From: Oscillatoriales cyanobacterium M59_W2019_021 | GTDB lineage: Bacteria; Cyanobacteriota; Cyanobacteriia; Cyanobacteriales; Geitlerinemataceae | Length of the DNA stretch: 53,506 bases | Reading direction: 5' to 3' | Assembly: GCA_015295945.1 (NCBI GenBank) | Contig: DVED01000086.1 | Coordinates: 1-53,506 of the forward strand | In this document: in pieces, positions 7,747 through 17,967 of the stretch | Position numbering within the stretch: position 1 is the first letter of the stretch | Layout: each line of letters starts with the position of its first letter | Notes under the pieces: generated by a model | Databases searched by the model: none | What the model saw: the letters and a program-made list of their open reading frames with translations, nothing else | Told to the model about the DNA's origin: nothing | Translations under genes and position numbers: made by a program

Positions 7747-8823
7747 TTAAGGCAGTCGAAAGACATCGGCAAAGACGGCACTTTCACCGAGTTTTCGGTT
7801 CGCATCGGGAGAATCGTAGACGACGAGCAGGGCGTTTTCGTGACCCAAACAGGGAAATAGTGCCAACCCTTCGGCATTATCGCGATCGGGCGTAAAAGGC
7901 AGATCGAATAATAATTCCAGGCGATCGTTATCTTGGGAAAAAAGGCTATCTTCGTCGAGATCTAAAGCATTCTTCAAGCGAAACAGGCGCGTGTATCCCG
8001 CCAATGCCATCGTCGGTCCGGCGAGAATCAGTAAATCTTCGCCATACCAACACAGTTCTCGCACGCCTAAACCGTGGAGATCGACAAAATATTTTCGATA
8101 GTGACGCCCGTCTTTGCCCAGTTCTTTCAAGGTTAAAATTCCCGGTTCGGTTTCGGCAATTTCGATCTCGAGAATTATTGCCCAACCGCGCAGAACTGGA
8201 CCGCGCAAACCGAGAAACAGGCGATCGCCACAAACCGCCAATCCTTCGATATCCAAACCGTTATCTTTGGAAGGCAAACCGCTGGCGATAAATGGGGCTA
8301 AATGCGGATCTTCAGCCAGGGCAGCTATGAGAATATTGCTTTCGCCTTCTGTTTGCAAACAGGCGGCAGAGAGTTGGAGATCGGGATCGTGGGGATGGGA
8401 ACAGGATTTAAATGGCGTATCGCCGACGATCGGAATTCGAGCTAAGATATAACGATTGACATCAGTTTTAGTTTCTGACAGTCGTTTGATATCTTTTTCC
8501 GGTTTTTTGCCTTTCGGTTTTTTGCGCTTGGTACTGTGCGATCCCGTTAGCCAAAGATAATGATTTGCACAATCCATGCCTTCGATATCGATTTCGTCAT
8601 CGCGATTGCAAAGATCGACAAAATCGGCAAGGGAAAACGCTTGATGGTTGCCGTAAATACCGGGTTCGATCGGCGATAGGCGTTCCAGAGTTAAAAATTC
8701 ATCCGAACCGACCCACAAACTGCCGTCGGGGGAGAGGGCTGCTGCGGAAAGTTCGCCGCGCAAATCTTCGGAACGATCGTTAAAACTTAGGACGATACGG
8801 GTTAGTAAAAAAGCAGCAGACAC
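7747..8823 (-). CDS. DUF3616 domain protein
   Basis: A protein of 358 residues that fits the DUF3616 family, probably beta-propeller-like, of unknown function. Blade-like repeats are visible: LSAAALSPDGSLWVGSDEF, EIDIEGMDC, GLDIEGLAVCGDRLFLGLRGP, DNAEGLALFP. The recurring DIEG/AEGL signature is typical. A lysine-rich insert (KRKKPKGKKPEKDIK) sits around residue 100. The start is GTG at 8823 with GAGGAAA at suitable distance. No signal peptide is visible, so it is probably cytoplasmic. There is no obvious operon partner. Confidence 0.82.
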   Translation of the reverse strand: MSAAFLLTRIVLSFNDRSEDLRGELSAAALSPDGSLWVGSDEFLTLERLSPIEPGIYGNHQAFSLADFVDLCNRDDEIDIEGMDCANHYLWLTGSHSTKRKKPKGKKPEKDIKRLSETKTDVNRYILARIPIVGDTPFKSCSHPHDPDLQLSAACLQTEGESNILIAALAEDPHLAPFIASGLPSKDNGLDIEGLAVCGDRLFLGLRGPVLRGWAIILEIEIAETEPGILTLKELGKDGRHYRKYFVDLHGLGVRELCWYGEDLLILAGPTMALAGYTRLFRLKNALDLDEDSLFSQDNDRLELLFDLPFTPDRDNAEGLALFPCLGHENALLVVYDSPDANRKLGESAVFADVFRLP

Positions 8824-8993
8824 GAATTATTTTCCTCATGCTGACGATCGCTTGATCGAGTTTTTTTAGTTTACCACGAAATCGAAAATGTTCCTGAAAT
8901 TGAAAATATTGACGAGTTTGATTCAAACTCAAACAGTAGCATTGATAGATTTCACAACCTGGCTATTCTGACATGGACTCGAGGATGGCGATT

Positions 8994-11513
8994 TTACTCA
9001 CCGAGGGTGGTCGTACAAAAATTGCGAATCGATCGAATTCCCTGTTTATCGGAATGCAAACTATGTTCGAGCAAGTACTTGGTCGCATCCAAAGCCTTCA
9101 ACGGCGGGGCGAACAAATAGCCTTGCATTTGCTGGCATTGGAGGTCTTGCAACAACGAGAGTTGCTGGGGAGTTTCCACGCCTTCGGCAACCACGCGCAG
9201 ATTGAGTCCGCTGCCTAATGCTAGAACGGCTGCGACGATTGCCGTATCTGAAGATTCTTCCCGCAAATCGTGAACGAAAGATCGATCGATTTTCAGGGTG
9301 TTGAAGGGAAACTGCTTGAGATAGCCCAAGGACGAGTAGCCCGTTCCGAAATCGTCCAGAGATAGGCAAATTCCCATGTTTTGCAAATCGCCCAAAATCG
9401 TTCGCGCCATTTCCACGTTCTGCATCAGCGTGGTTTCGGTAATTTCCAACTCTAAAAAGCGCGGATCTAGTCCGGTTTCTTTGAGAATTTGCGACACTTC
9501 CGCTACTAAGTGCGGGTGTTGGAACTGTCGTGCGGACAAATTCACGGCGATTTGCAGTTGCCCGAACCCGGAAGCGTGCCAAGCTTGATTTTGGGCGCAA
9601 GCCGTCCGCATCACCCATTCGCCGATGGGAACGATCAAACCGGTTTCCTCGGCGAGGGGAATAAATTGACTGGGAGGGACGAGTCCGAAGTGAGGGTGAT
9701 ACCAGCGCAATAAGGCTTCCATTCCGGTAATTTCCCCTGTTCTGACATTGATTTGAGGTTGGTAGTGCAGGGAAAACTCTTCTCGTTCTAAGGCTTGGTA
9801 GAGGCAGTGTTCGAGGGTGAGCCAGACGTTGGCGTCGGAGTTCATCGTGGGCAGATAGAATTGACAGTTCTGCCGTCCTTGTTCTTTGGCGCGATATAAG
9901 GCAACGTCGGCGTGTCGGAGGAGGGTTTCGCCGTCTTCGCCGTGTTCGGGATAGAGGGCGATGCCGATGCTGCTGCTGATGTAAAGTTCTTGGTTTTCCA
10001 GTTGGAAGGGAGATTTTAAGGCATCGAGGACTTTTTGAGCGATGTCTTGAGCGGTTTTGGCACTGCCGAGATCGGGCAGCAAGACGGTAAACTCGTCGCC
10101 ACCCCAACGAGCGACGACATCGAGCGCGCGCACGCACTGCATCAATCGCTGCCCGAATTGGTGAACCAATCGATCGCCGTTGGCGTGACCGAGGGTATCG
10201 TTGATAGTTTTGAAGCGATCGATATCCAGGAACATCACCCCCATCGATCGAGAATTCTGTTGGCAATCGGCTAAAATTTCTTCGAGGCGCTGATTGAACA
10301 GGGTGCGATTGGGCAAGCCCGTCAAACCATCGTAAAAGGCTTGATAGTGGATGGTCTGTTCGGCTTGCTTGCGAGCGGTAATATCGCGGACGATCGATAA
10401 GACTTCCCGTTCGCCGATGACCACATACCGCGCTTCGTAGTCGTATAAACTGCCGTTGGATTGAAGCTGAAATTCAAAAACTTGGATGTCTCCGGTATCG
10501 AGGGCTTTTTGTAAGTGAAGGCGAAAGAGTTGGACGACTTCCTCGGGTAAAACGGCAGTGAGCGGAGAGCCAATCCAGCGATTGAAGTCCAAGGGAAACT
10601 GAAAATTATTGGGGGATTTGAAATCGAGCAGTCTGCCATCGCGATCGATTCTCAGCATGGCATCGGGAATGGCATGAATCAGGGCGCGGTTAGTGGCTTC
10701 GCTTTGGCGCAGTGCGGTTTCGGCTTGGTGGCGTTCGGTGATATCGAAAATGTAACTGCGAATCAGTTGGCTTTCGGTAATGAAGTGAATGGATTGCTCG
10801 AAGACGCGATCGCCAATTTGCACTGATCGCATTAACAAACTTTCTTGGTGGGTTTGCAATTCCGGCAGTAGATTGACGAGTAGCGGATGGTTCAATCCCT
10901 GAACTTGGAGATTGGGAAATTTGAGGAGTGCGGCGGGATTGAGATAGGTAATTTGACCATCGAGATTGATTTCGACGATGGGATGGGGTAACAGTTCGGG
11001 AAACGAAGCCAGTCTCACTAGTTCGGCATCGCAAACCTGTTCGAGTTCGGGTTTGGAGACAAACTGCGTGTCCGAGTTCATCGTGGTATCGAAGCGCTCG
11101 ATCGATCTCGGTAGCTCTAAACCGCTCTTTCCTCGATCGGTAGCGTTCGTTGCATTTTGGGAATCGGAGATAATATGGTAGCTGGCTTTCGCCCCACCGC
11201 CGAATAAAATTAAATCTCCGTGACCGAGTTCGTGGGAAAGCTTTTTTTGACCGTTGACGATCAAGCCATTTTTACTGCGATCGCCTTGAGAATCGCCATC
11301 GACAATCCAGAAAGCACGCTCTTGAGTTTCCGGATCTTGAATGCCAAATAAGGTGGCATGATGGCGCGAAACTAATCGAGAGTGAAGGACGATCGATAGG
11401 CTCTCATCTCGACCGATGGAGTAGGTTGAGGGTTCGAGGAGGATCGCCCGTCTTCCTTGTGAGTCTTCAACAACCAAGACGTGGCGCTTGGAAGGTTTAT
11501 GACCTTGATTCAT
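8994..11513 (-). CDS. FHA-PAS-PAS-GGDEF-EAL protein (c-di-GMP turnover)
   Basis: An 839-residue regulator. An N-terminal FHA domain (IGRDESLSIVL, RLVSRHHATLFG) should bind a phosphothreonine partner. Two PAS domains follow (about 165-260 and 275-390), then GGDEF (about 400-555) and EAL (about 570-820). The diguanylate cyclase site is intact (RWGGDEF), with an RxxD inhibitory site five residues before it (RALD). The phosphodiesterase part also keeps its main motifs (MEALLRW, DDFGTGYSSLGYL, KIDRSF). It could therefore make or degrade c-di-GMP, and which activity dominates cannot be told from sequence. No membrane segment is seen, so it is probably a cytosolic sensor. FHA coupling suggests control by a Ser/Thr kinase. 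Confidence 0.93.
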   Translation of the reverse strand: MNQGHKPSKRHVLVVEDSQGRRAILLEPSTYSIGRDESLSIVLHSRLVSRHHATLFGIQDPETQERAFWIVDGDSQGDRSKNGLIVNGQKKLSHELGHGDLILFGGGAKASYHIISDSQNATNATDRGKSGLELPRSIERFDTTMNSDTQFVSKPELEQVCDAELVRLASFPELLPHPIVEINLDGQITYLNPAALLKFPNLQVQGLNHPLLVNLLPELQTHQESLLMRSVQIGDRVFEQSIHFITESQLIRSYIFDITERHQAETALRQSEATNRALIHAIPDAMLRIDRDGRLLDFKSPNNFQFPLDFNRWIGSPLTAVLPEEVVQLFRLHLQKALDTGDIQVFEFQLQSNGSLYDYEARYVVIGEREVLSIVRDITARKQAEQTIHYQAFYDGLTGLPNRTLFNQRLEEILADCQQNSRSMGVMFLDIDRFKTINDTLGHANGDRLVHQFGQRLMQCVRALDVVARWGGDEFTVLLPDLGSAKTAQDIAQKVLDALKSPFQLENQELYISSSIGIALYPEHGEDGETLLRHADVALYRAKEQGRQNCQFYLPTMNSDANVWLTLEHCLYQALEREEFSLHYQPQINVRTGEITGMEALLRWYHPHFGLVPPSQFIPLAEETGLIVPIGEWVMRTACAQNQAWHASGFGQLQIAVNLSARQFQHPHLVAEVSQILKETGLDPRFLELEITETTLMQNVEMARTILGDLQNMGICLSLDDFGTGYSSLGYLKQFPFNTLKIDRSFVHDLREESSDTAIVAAVLALGSGLNLRVVAEGVETPQQLSLLQDLQCQQMQGYLFAPPLKALDATKYLLEHSLHSDKQGIRSIRNFCTTTLGE

Positions 11514-12520
11514 AGCAAAAGTTTTTCACCTACTTCACCCTATTATTCAAGCATTCTTTTTTCAATTTATTCTTGATAAGTTGCTGGTTTTATAAAAAAT
11601 TTAATTAATGATGAAACTTTAATACTGATACTTTAATTTAGCATTTCTCAGGGAAATGCGCTCCGTTTGGATTCGGTTTGGGATTGATGGCTCTCGATCC
11701 GTGCGGGATGTCAGCTAAAACCGAACTGACTAGCTTTATCCCTCGCGCATTGGCGAATTGCTGCAAATTTACGATCGCGTTACTCTTTCCGAGTCGCTCG
11801 ATTTTAAAGAACGAAACTTTGTCTCAATTTTTACCATTAAACATCGACCCACTTTGAAAGTCGATAGACAAATTGCGATCGAAAATTTAATAGTTTTTTA
11901 TATTTGTTTGCTAACGGTTTCTTGAAGCAAACAATTTTGTGACTCCAATCCGATCGAGAGAATTGAGTCGAACCCGATCTGGCAGAGCCGAGCAAGCGAA
12001 GGTCAGCGATCTGTTTCATTTGTAGCAAACCGAGAGTCGGGATGCCAACTTTCGATCAAACAACAGGGCGTTACCCATGACCAAAGACCGATAACCCTCA
12101 TGGTCGGACAATCTCCAGCCCGTACTGACCTTCAGATCGATTTCCCCACCCCCATATCGGCATTTTACGAGAGGAATCGCCGATGGCGCGTCCCCCAGTT
12201 GCAGGAACCTAACATCCTCCAATTGCAGGATAAAGCAGAGGACTCTCGTCATTTCTGGAGGATTTATGTTAAATTTAGTTAAGAAACTGAGCGAACAGTG
12301 ACTCGATCCTGCTTCTCTCGTACCCGCAAACATCTGTGTTAGCCATAACAGATTAGCAAAACACCATTGAATCGGACGTTCTGGATGCAAACAGGCAACG
12401 CGAGTCCCCGACGGCAGGTTAATAGAGATGTCCCCAAGGCGATCCTCGTCAAACCTCCCGCATTCCAGCCGTTCGGTCTATAGCGATTTACTTTAAATCG
12501 AAGTATCGAAGTAATGTATA
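11514..12520. other. 1 kb region without a recognisable gene
   Basis: No convincing gene lies between the GGDEF-EAL gene start and ftsH, which are divergent. The stretch begins AT-rich (11540-11650, with TTTATAAAAAATTTAATTAA), unlike the surrounding DNA. Open frames on the minus strand at 11837-12028 and 12016-12390 give no family resemblance and lack ribosome-binding sites. It may hold long 5' leaders or small RNAs, or be decayed sequence. Confidence 0.5.
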
Positions 12521-12533
12521 GAGGCGATCGCCT
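12521..12533 (+). promoter_or_regulatory. HIP1 palindrome covering the ftsH ribosome-binding site
   Basis: AGGCGATCGCCT (12522-12533) is a perfect 12-base palindrome around HIP1 and directly abuts the ATG of ftsH. The only Shine-Dalgarno-like bases (GAGG, 12521-12524) lie inside its left arm. Confidence 0.7.
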
Positions 12534-14420
12534 ATGAAATTTTCTTGGAAAGTCGTATTACTCTGGGCGCTGCCAGCGCTGACCATCGGATTCTTCCTGT
12601 GGCAGGGCGCGTTCGCGTCCACCACCGTAGTCGCCGGGAATAATGCCGCCGCCACTCGCATGAGCTACGGTCGGTTTTTAGATTACCTCGATGTCGGTCG
12701 CGTTGCCAGCGTAGACTTGTACGAAGGGGGACGCACGGCGATCGTCGAGGCGATCGATCCCGAATTGGATAACCGCGTGCAACGACTGCGCGTCGATTTA
12801 CCCGCCAACGCCCCCGAACTGATGGCAAAACTGCGAGCCGCCGACATCAGCTTCGACATTCACCCCTCGCAAAATAACGGCGCCATTTGGGGACTGTTGG
12901 GCAATCTCATCTTTCCCCTGCTGTTGATTGCTGGATTATTCTTTTTGTTCCGCCGATCGAGCAACGCCCCCGGCGGTCCCGGTCAGGCGATGAACTTCGG
13001 CAAATCCAAAGCGCGGTTCCAAATGGAAGCCAAAACCGGCGTCCTCTTCGACGACGTTGCCGGAATCGAAGAAGCCAAGGAAGAACTGCAAGAAGTCGTC
13101 ACCTTCCTGAAAAAGCCCGAACGCTTTACCGCAGTTGGGGCGCGGATTCCCAAAGGCGTCCTCCTCGTCGGACCGCCGGGAACGGGGAAAACCTTACTCG
13201 CCAAAGCGATCGCCGGAGAAGCCGGAGTTCCCTTCTTCAGCATTTCCGGTTCGGAATTCGTGGAAATGTTCGTCGGCGTCGGCGCGTCTCGCGTCCGCGA
13301 TTTGTTTAAAAAAGCCAAAGAAAACGCCCCCTGTATCGTCTTTATCGATGAAATCGATGCCGTAGGACGCCAGCGCGGTGCGGGCATCGGCGGCGGCAAC
13401 GACGAACGGGAACAAACCCTCAACCAATTGCTGACGGAAATGGACGGCTTCGAGGGCAACACGGGCATTATCATCATCGCGGCAACTAACCGTCCCGACG
13501 TACTGGATTCGGCACTGCTGCGTCCCGGTCGCTTCGATCGCCAAATCACCGTAGACGCGCCGGATATCAAGGGTCGCTTAGCCGTCCTCGACGTACACGC
13601 CCGCAATAAGAAACTGTCGCCCCAGATTTCCTTAGAAACCATCGCCCGCCGCACCCCCGGATTTACCGGAGCGGATCTAGCAAACTTGCTCAACGAAGCG
13701 GCGATTTTGACCGCCCGCCGCCGCAAAGAAGAGATTACCATGGCGGAAATTAACGATGCGGTCGATCGCGTGGTTGCCGGGATGGAAGGCACGCCGCTGG
13801 TCGATGGTAAGAGCAAGCGCTTGATTGCTTACCACGAAGTCGGTCACGCCATCGTCGGCACGCTACTGAAAGATCACGACCCCGTACAGAAAGTCACCTT
13901 GATTCCCCGAGGACAAGCTCAAGGTCTGACCTGGTTTACCCCATCTGAAGACCAAAGCTTGATCTCTCGCTCGCAAATCCTCGCCCGAATTAAAGGGGCG
14001 TTAGGCGGTCGCGCTGCCGAGGATGTGATCTTCGGCGATGCAGAAGTGACCACGGGTGCGGGGAATGACCTGCAACAGGTGACGGGAATGGCGCGGCAGA
14101 TGGTGACTCGGTTCGGGATGTCCGATCTCGGTCCGCTGTCGTTGGAAAGTCCCCAAGGCGAAGTGTTCCTGGGTCGCGACTTGATGGTGCGATCGGAGTA
14201 TTCCGAGAAAATTTCCGCTCGCATCGACGCTCAAGTTCGCGTCATCGTCGAGCAGTGCTACGAAGATGCCAAGCGCATGATTCGGGACAACCGAGTAGTG
14301 ATCGATCGACTGGTCGATCTGCTCATCGAGAAGGAAACCATCGACGGCGAAGAATTCCGGCAAATTGTTGCCGAGTACGCCGAAGTTCCCGAAAAAGAGC
14401 AATACGTGCCGCAACTGTAA
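12534..14420 (+). CDS. ftsH: FtsH ATP-dependent zinc metalloprotease (FtsH2 type)
   Basis: A 628-residue membrane protease. Two N-terminal helices (about 6-26 and 120-140) flank a lumenal/periplasmic domain. The AAA module has Walker A GPPGTGKT (213-220), Walker B VFIDEID (269-275) and the second region of homology near ATNRPD. The zinc motif HEVGH is at 434-438, with a likely third ligand Asp in [10 protein letters not shown]. The opening [14 protein letters not shown] and the ending [14 protein letters not shown] closely resemble, from memory, the Synechocystis FtsH2 (Slr0228). That protein forms a hetero-hexamer with FtsH3 in thylakoids and removes damaged D1 during photosystem II repair. 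It appears monocistronic, with a strong terminator downstream. Confidence 0.97.
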   Translation: MKFSWKVVLLWALPALTIGFFLWQGAFASTTVVAGNNAAATRMSYGRFLDYLDVGRVASVDLYEGGRTAIVEAIDPELDNRVQRLRVDLPANAPELMAKLRAADISFDIHPSQNNGAIWGLLGNLIFPLLLIAGLFFLFRRSSNAPGGPGQAMNFGKSKARFQMEAKTGVLFDDVAGIEEAKEELQEVVTFLKKPERFTAVGARIPKGVLLVGPPGTGKTLLAKAIAGEAGVPFFSISGSEFVEMFVGVGASRVRDLFKKAKENAPCIVFIDEIDAVGRQRGAGIGGGNDEREQTLNQLLTEMDGFEGNTGIIIIAATNRPDVLDSALLRPGRFDRQITVDAPDIKGRLAVLDVHARNKKLSPQISLETIARRTPGFTGADLANLLNEAAILTARRRKEEITMAEINDAVDRVVAGMEGTPLVDGKSKRLIAYHEVGHAIVGTLLKDHDPVQKVTLIPRGQAQGLTWFTPSEDQSLISRSQILARIKGALGGRAAEDVIFGDAEVTTGAGNDLQQVTGMARQMVTRFGMSDLGPLSLESPQGEVFLGRDLMVRSEYSEKISARIDAQVRVIVEQCYEDAKRMIRDNRVVIDRLVDLLIEKETIDGEEFRQIVAEYAEVPEKEQYVPQL

Positions 14421-14484
14421 TCTCAAACTCGCTCGGACGGCGGCGATCGTCGCTTCCGAGCTTTCCTCCTATCGATATCCAGCG

Positions 14485-14517
14485 GGAGAAGGGTAACTAA
14501 CCCTTCTCCTTTTTTTT
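14485..14517 (+). terminator. intrinsic terminator of ftsH
   Basis: A perfect 10-bp stem GGAGAAGGGT/ACCCTTCTCC (14485-14494 with 14500-14509) with loop AACTA is followed by eight T. It lies about 65 bp after the ftsH stop. Confidence 0.95.
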
Positions 14518-14929
14518 CTGAGTTGGCAGTTCGGTCGAAATCGCGTCGTACTTCCGATCCCCCAAACGTGGTATTCTGGTTGACAGTTTCCGAACGTCAG
14601 CTTGAGTTCTGGAGAAGTTAAAAAATGTTCGAGTTTGCTCGCATCATCTCGGCACTTCTCGAAGTCAACGCGATCGCTCCCAGAGTGCGATCGTTGACCC
14701 GATCAAATTCTCTCCAGAGTTTCTCAAACTCATTAATTTTTCGATGTTTCTGTAGCCGTGTGATTGAAGATTAACCATTTTAAATTTGATCGATGACGCT
14801 CAACTTTCTGGCTGCTTTCCTATTGTCCTTCAGTCCGTACTCAACCCTAGCGAGAATTGCGATTCGTTGCGATCCTCAAAGCAAATCAACTCTGTAAACT
14901 AGGTCAAAATCAAACATCCAATATCGATT
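14518..14929. other. intergenic region between ftsH and sqdB
   Basis: About 410 bp with no supported gene. It should contain the sqdB promoter. A 49-codon frame at 14625-14774 has a GGAGAAG upstream but no recognisable product. Confidence 0.5.
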
Positions 14930-16096
14930 ATGAAAATTGTCATTTTAGGTGGAGATGGGTTTTGCGGATGGCCGACCGCTCTACATTTATCCAATTTAGG
15001 TCACGATATCATCATTGTCGATAATTTATCTCGACGCAATATCGACAATGAGTTAGAAACGAACTCTCTAACCCCGATTAGCCCCATGTCAGTTCGTCTG
15101 AAAGCATGGGAAGAAGTTTCGGGAAAATCCATTCAATTTCTTAACTTTGATATCGCCCAAGAGTACGATCGCCTCCTCAATTTGCTCTTGGCATACAAAC
15201 CCGATGCCGTCATTCATTTTGCCGAACAACGAGCCGCTCCCTACTCGATGAAGTCCTCCCGCCAAAAGCGGTATACGGTAGACAATAACCTCAACGCCAC
15301 GAACAACTTACTGTGTGCCATTGTCGAGTCGGGACAGGATATTCACGTCGTGCATTTAGGCACGATGGGAGTTTACGGATACGGCACGGCGGGAATGAAA
15401 ATTCCCGAAGGCTATTTAGACGTGCAAATCGTGACGGATACCGGGGATGTGATTACCCAAGAAATTCTCCACCCCGCGCATCCGGGTAGCATCTATCATA
15501 TGACTAAAACCCAAGACCAACTCTTTTTCTATTACTACAACAAAAATGATGCGGTGCGGATTACCGATTTGCACCAAGGGATTGTCTGGGGAACCCAAAC
15601 CGAACAAACCAAACTCGACGAGCGTTTGATCAACCGTTTCGATTACGATGGCGACTACGGTACGGTGTTGAATCGATTTTTGATGCAAGCTGCCATTGGA
15701 TACCCGCTAACCGTTCACGGTACAGGAGGACAAACTCGCGCGTTCATCCACATCCAAGATACGGTACGCTGTATCGAATTGGCACTCAACAACCCGCCTG
15801 CTTCGGGAGAACGAGTGAAAATTCTCAACCAAATGACGGAAACCCATCGCGTTCGCGAGTTGGCGGAAATGATTTCTAAGATAACGAACGTTCCCGTTAA
15901 CTATCTGGAAAATCCGCGTAACGAAGCTCAAGAAAACGAGCTTTATGTCGAGAACCAGTGTTTCTTAGATTTGGGACTCAATCCGATTACGTTGAATGAA
16001 GGGTTGATGGCAGAAGTGCAAGATATTGCGGCTAAATATGCCGATCGATGCGATCGCTCGAAAATTCCCTGCCAATCGAATTGGCGCAAGAAATAA
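14930..16096 (+). CDS. sqdB: UDP-sulfoquinovose synthase
   Basis: SqdB converts UDP-glucose and sulfite to UDP-sulfoquinovose, the head-group donor for the sulfolipid SQDG of thylakoid membranes. The 388-residue protein is a short-chain dehydrogenase/epimerase-type enzyme. The NAD-binding Rossmann motif is GGDGFCGWP (residues 8-16), and the YxxxK pair lies in [19 protein letters not shown] and the MGVYGYG segment are characteristic of SqdB. Length and ATG start fit the family. The next gene on the strand is sqdX, the lipid glycosyltransferase of the same pathway, although a gap of about 350 bp separates them. Confidence 0.96.
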   Translation: MKIVILGGDGFCGWPTALHLSNLGHDIIIVDNLSRRNIDNELETNSLTPISPMSVRLKAWEEVSGKSIQFLNFDIAQEYDRLLNLLLAYKPDAVIHFAEQRAAPYSMKSSRQKRYTVDNNLNATNNLLCAIVESGQDIHVVHLGTMGVYGYGTAGMKIPEGYLDVQIVTDTGDVITQEILHPAHPGSIYHMTKTQDQLFFYYYNKNDAVRITDLHQGIVWGTQTEQTKLDERLINRFDYDGDYGTVLNRFLMQAAIGYPLTVHGTGGQTRAFIHIQDTVRCIELALNNPPASGERVKILNQMTETHRVRELAEMISKITNVPVNYLENPRNEAQENELYVENQCFLDLGLNPITLNEGLMAEVQDIAAKYADRCDRSKIPCQSNWRKK

Positions 16097-16443
16097 ACCC
16101 GAAGTGTCTAGATCGATTTAATCTCGTTCGGGCGATCGCAGACGCGCCAATCTTCTGGGCTATCGACGGTTGAGATCCGGAAATTTGTGTTAGCGATCGC
16201 CAGTCATAGAGCGAAATCCTAATTCAAGCCATACCGGGGTTGGGTCAATAAAGTCAAACGATCGATGGGGAAGCCGTTGTCAAACCCGATCCGCCATTGA
16301 TTTTCCATCTCCTGCGATCGCCTCAACGCCAGATCTGCAACAATTTCCAGGCAGCATCGCCGATAAAGAAGGGTCTCAATGGTAATGTTAATCTTACGCC
16401 TAAATCTACCGATCGTTTTAATTTCCATCCCGTCCATCCCCAT
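16097..16443. other. sqdB-sqdX intergenic region
   Basis: A 347-bp gap. The sqdX frame is open back to 16297, but those 49 residues look non-conserved, so they are left out. No hairpin or terminator stood out. The gap is long enough to hold a separate promoter for sqdX. Confidence 0.5.
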
Positions 16444-17577
16444 ATGCGTATCGCGATCTTTACCGAAACGTTTCTGCCTAAAATTGACGGCATCGTCACC
16501 CGTCTGCGCCATACCGTCGAACACTTGCAACGCGCAGGCGATCGCGTCCTGGTGGTCGCCCCTGAAGGCGGCATTACCGAATACAAAGGCGCGAAAGTCC
16601 ACGGCGTTTCCGGCTTTCCCCTGCCCCTATACCCCGAACTCAAACTCGCTGTACCTCTGCCCACCCTGCGCCCGGTGCTAGAAGACTTCGCCCCGGATTT
16701 AATTCACGTTGTCAATCCCGCCGTGTTGGGGTTGGGCGGACTCTATTACGCCAAAGCCTTGAAACTTCCCTTGGTGGCATCCTACCACACCCATCTCCCC
16801 CAATATCTCCACCATTACGGATTGGGAATGCTAGAAGAGGTGTTGTGGGGCTTGTTGAGATCGGCACACAACCAGGCTCAATTGAATTTGTGTACCTCCA
16901 CGGCAATGGTGCAAGAGTTAACCGCCCACGGCATCGAACGGGTGGATTTGTGGCAGCGAGGGGTGGATACGGAGATGTTCGGACCCCACCTCGCCAGCAC
17001 CAAAATGCGATCGCGCCTCAGCCGAGATTGCCCCGACGCGCCCCTCCTCCTCTACATCGGTCGATTGTCTGCCGAGAAGGAAATCGAGCAAATTCGCCCC
17101 ATTCTCACCCGTATTCCCAACGCTCGCCTCGCTTTGGTGGGCGACGGACCGCACCGCCAAGCCTTGGAAGAACACTTTGCCGGAACGCCCACTCACTTCG
17201 TCGGCTATCTTCAAGGGTTGGAACTGGCATCGGCTTTTGCCTCTGCCGATGCGTTTATCTTTCCCTCCCGCACCGAAACTTTGGGATTGGTGTTGCTCGA
17301 AGCCATGGCAGCCGGGTGTCCGGTGGTTGCTGCCCGCAAAGGGGGAATTGTCGATATCGTCCAAGATGGGGTTAACGGTTATCTCTTCGATCCCGACGAT
17401 CCCGAAGGGGCAATTCGTGCCACCGAGCAATTGCTCGATCGCCGTCAGGAGCGAGAAATCCTCCGGCAAAATGCCCGCCAGGAAGCCGAACGCTGGGGTT
17501 GGGCAGCCGCGACCGAACAACTCCGCCAATACTATCAAACCATTCTTGCCAATTCGGTTATGCCTTCGGTGGCATGA
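16444..17577 (+). CDS. sqdX: sulfoquinovosyl diacylglycerol synthase (GT4 glycosyltransferase)
   Basis: SqdX transfers sulfoquinovose from UDP-sulfoquinovose to diacylglycerol, the last step of SQDG synthesis, at the membrane. The start at 16444 gives MRIAIFTETFLPKIDGIVTR, the standard SqdX N-terminus, and a 377-residue protein of normal length. GT-B/GT4 features are present: the N-terminal loop ETFLPKIDG, SYHTHLPQY, YIGRLSAEKEI, and the donor-site motif SRTETLGLVLLEAMAAGCPV with the paired Glu. It lies downstream of sqdB in the same direction, so donor synthesis and transfer genes are kept together. Confidence 0.95.
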   Translation: MRIAIFTETFLPKIDGIVTRLRHTVEHLQRAGDRVLVVAPEGGITEYKGAKVHGVSGFPLPLYPELKLAVPLPTLRPVLEDFAPDLIHVVNPAVLGLGGLYYAKALKLPLVASYHTHLPQYLHHYGLGMLEEVLWGLLRSAHNQAQLNLCTSTAMVQELTAHGIERVDLWQRGVDTEMFGPHLASTKMRSRLSRDCPDAPLLLYIGRLSAEKEIEQIRPILTRIPNARLALVGDGPHRQALEEHFAGTPTHFVGYLQGLELASAFASADAFIFPSRTETLGLVLLEAMAAGCPVVAARKGGIVDIVQDGVNGYLFDPDDPEGAIRATEQLLDRRQEREILRQNARQEAERWGWAAATEQLRQYYQTILANSVMPSVA

Positions 17578-17614
17578 GCGGGAAGTGGTCACAAATCATT
17601 TGTAAATATCTGTA

Positions 17615-17640
17615 GGGGTAGTGCCAAGAGTGCCTACCCC
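17615..17640. repeat. short inverted repeat after sqdX
   Basis: GGGGTAG (17615-17621) and CTACCCC (17634-17640) can form a 7-bp stem with a 12-base loop, 38 bp after the sqdX stop. No T-run follows, so terminator function is uncertain. It resembles small dispersed cyanobacterial hairpin repeats. Confidence 0.5.
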
Positions 17641-17701
17641 CTTACAAGGGAATATTTTTTAGATTCCGGGTGGAGATGGGCAGGGGAAGCCGGGGTTGGG
17701 A

Positions 17702-17750
17702 GATGAGGGCGCGATCCAAATCTCTCACTATTTTTGAAAAATGGTATTAA
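17702..17750. repeat. interspersed repeat, copy 1
   Basis: About 49 bp beginning GATGAGGGCGCGATCC and ending AAAAATGGTATTAA, preceded by a G-rich stretch (17673-17701). A second copy at 19836-19884 shares most positions. It lies in the 390-bp gene-free space 17578-17967, in which I see nothing else beyond the hairpin at 17615. Confidence 0.75.
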
Positions 17751-17967
17751 CTTGGAATGATCGTGCCAAATCGATTGCAGAAAGTTGCAGAAAGTTACGG
17801 AATTGACGATCGCCCGCTTGTAGTCAGGGGATGAGAAGGAGAGCTTGAGTTTGACACCAGTTTTGGGACGACCCGCCTGAATGTTAGCTAGGCTACTCAA
17901 CCCGTTAGGGATTCTCGATGTATTATATGTGTTGTATTTTGTTCCTCCATTGACCCAGAGCTTCCCT

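Noticed and set aside
12016-12390. 124-codon minus-strand frame in the gap before ftsH
   Set aside because: No recognisable domain, no ribosome-binding site, and composition unlike neighbouring genes.
14625-14774. 49-codon frame with GGAGAAG upstream, between ftsH and sqdB
   Set aside because: Product is Ser/Arg/Cys-rich and looks random. It lies in a probable promoter region, so it is kept only as a remote possibility.
16297-16443. 49-residue extension of SqdX
   Set aside because: SqdX begins MRIAIFTETF at 16444 and has normal length from there.
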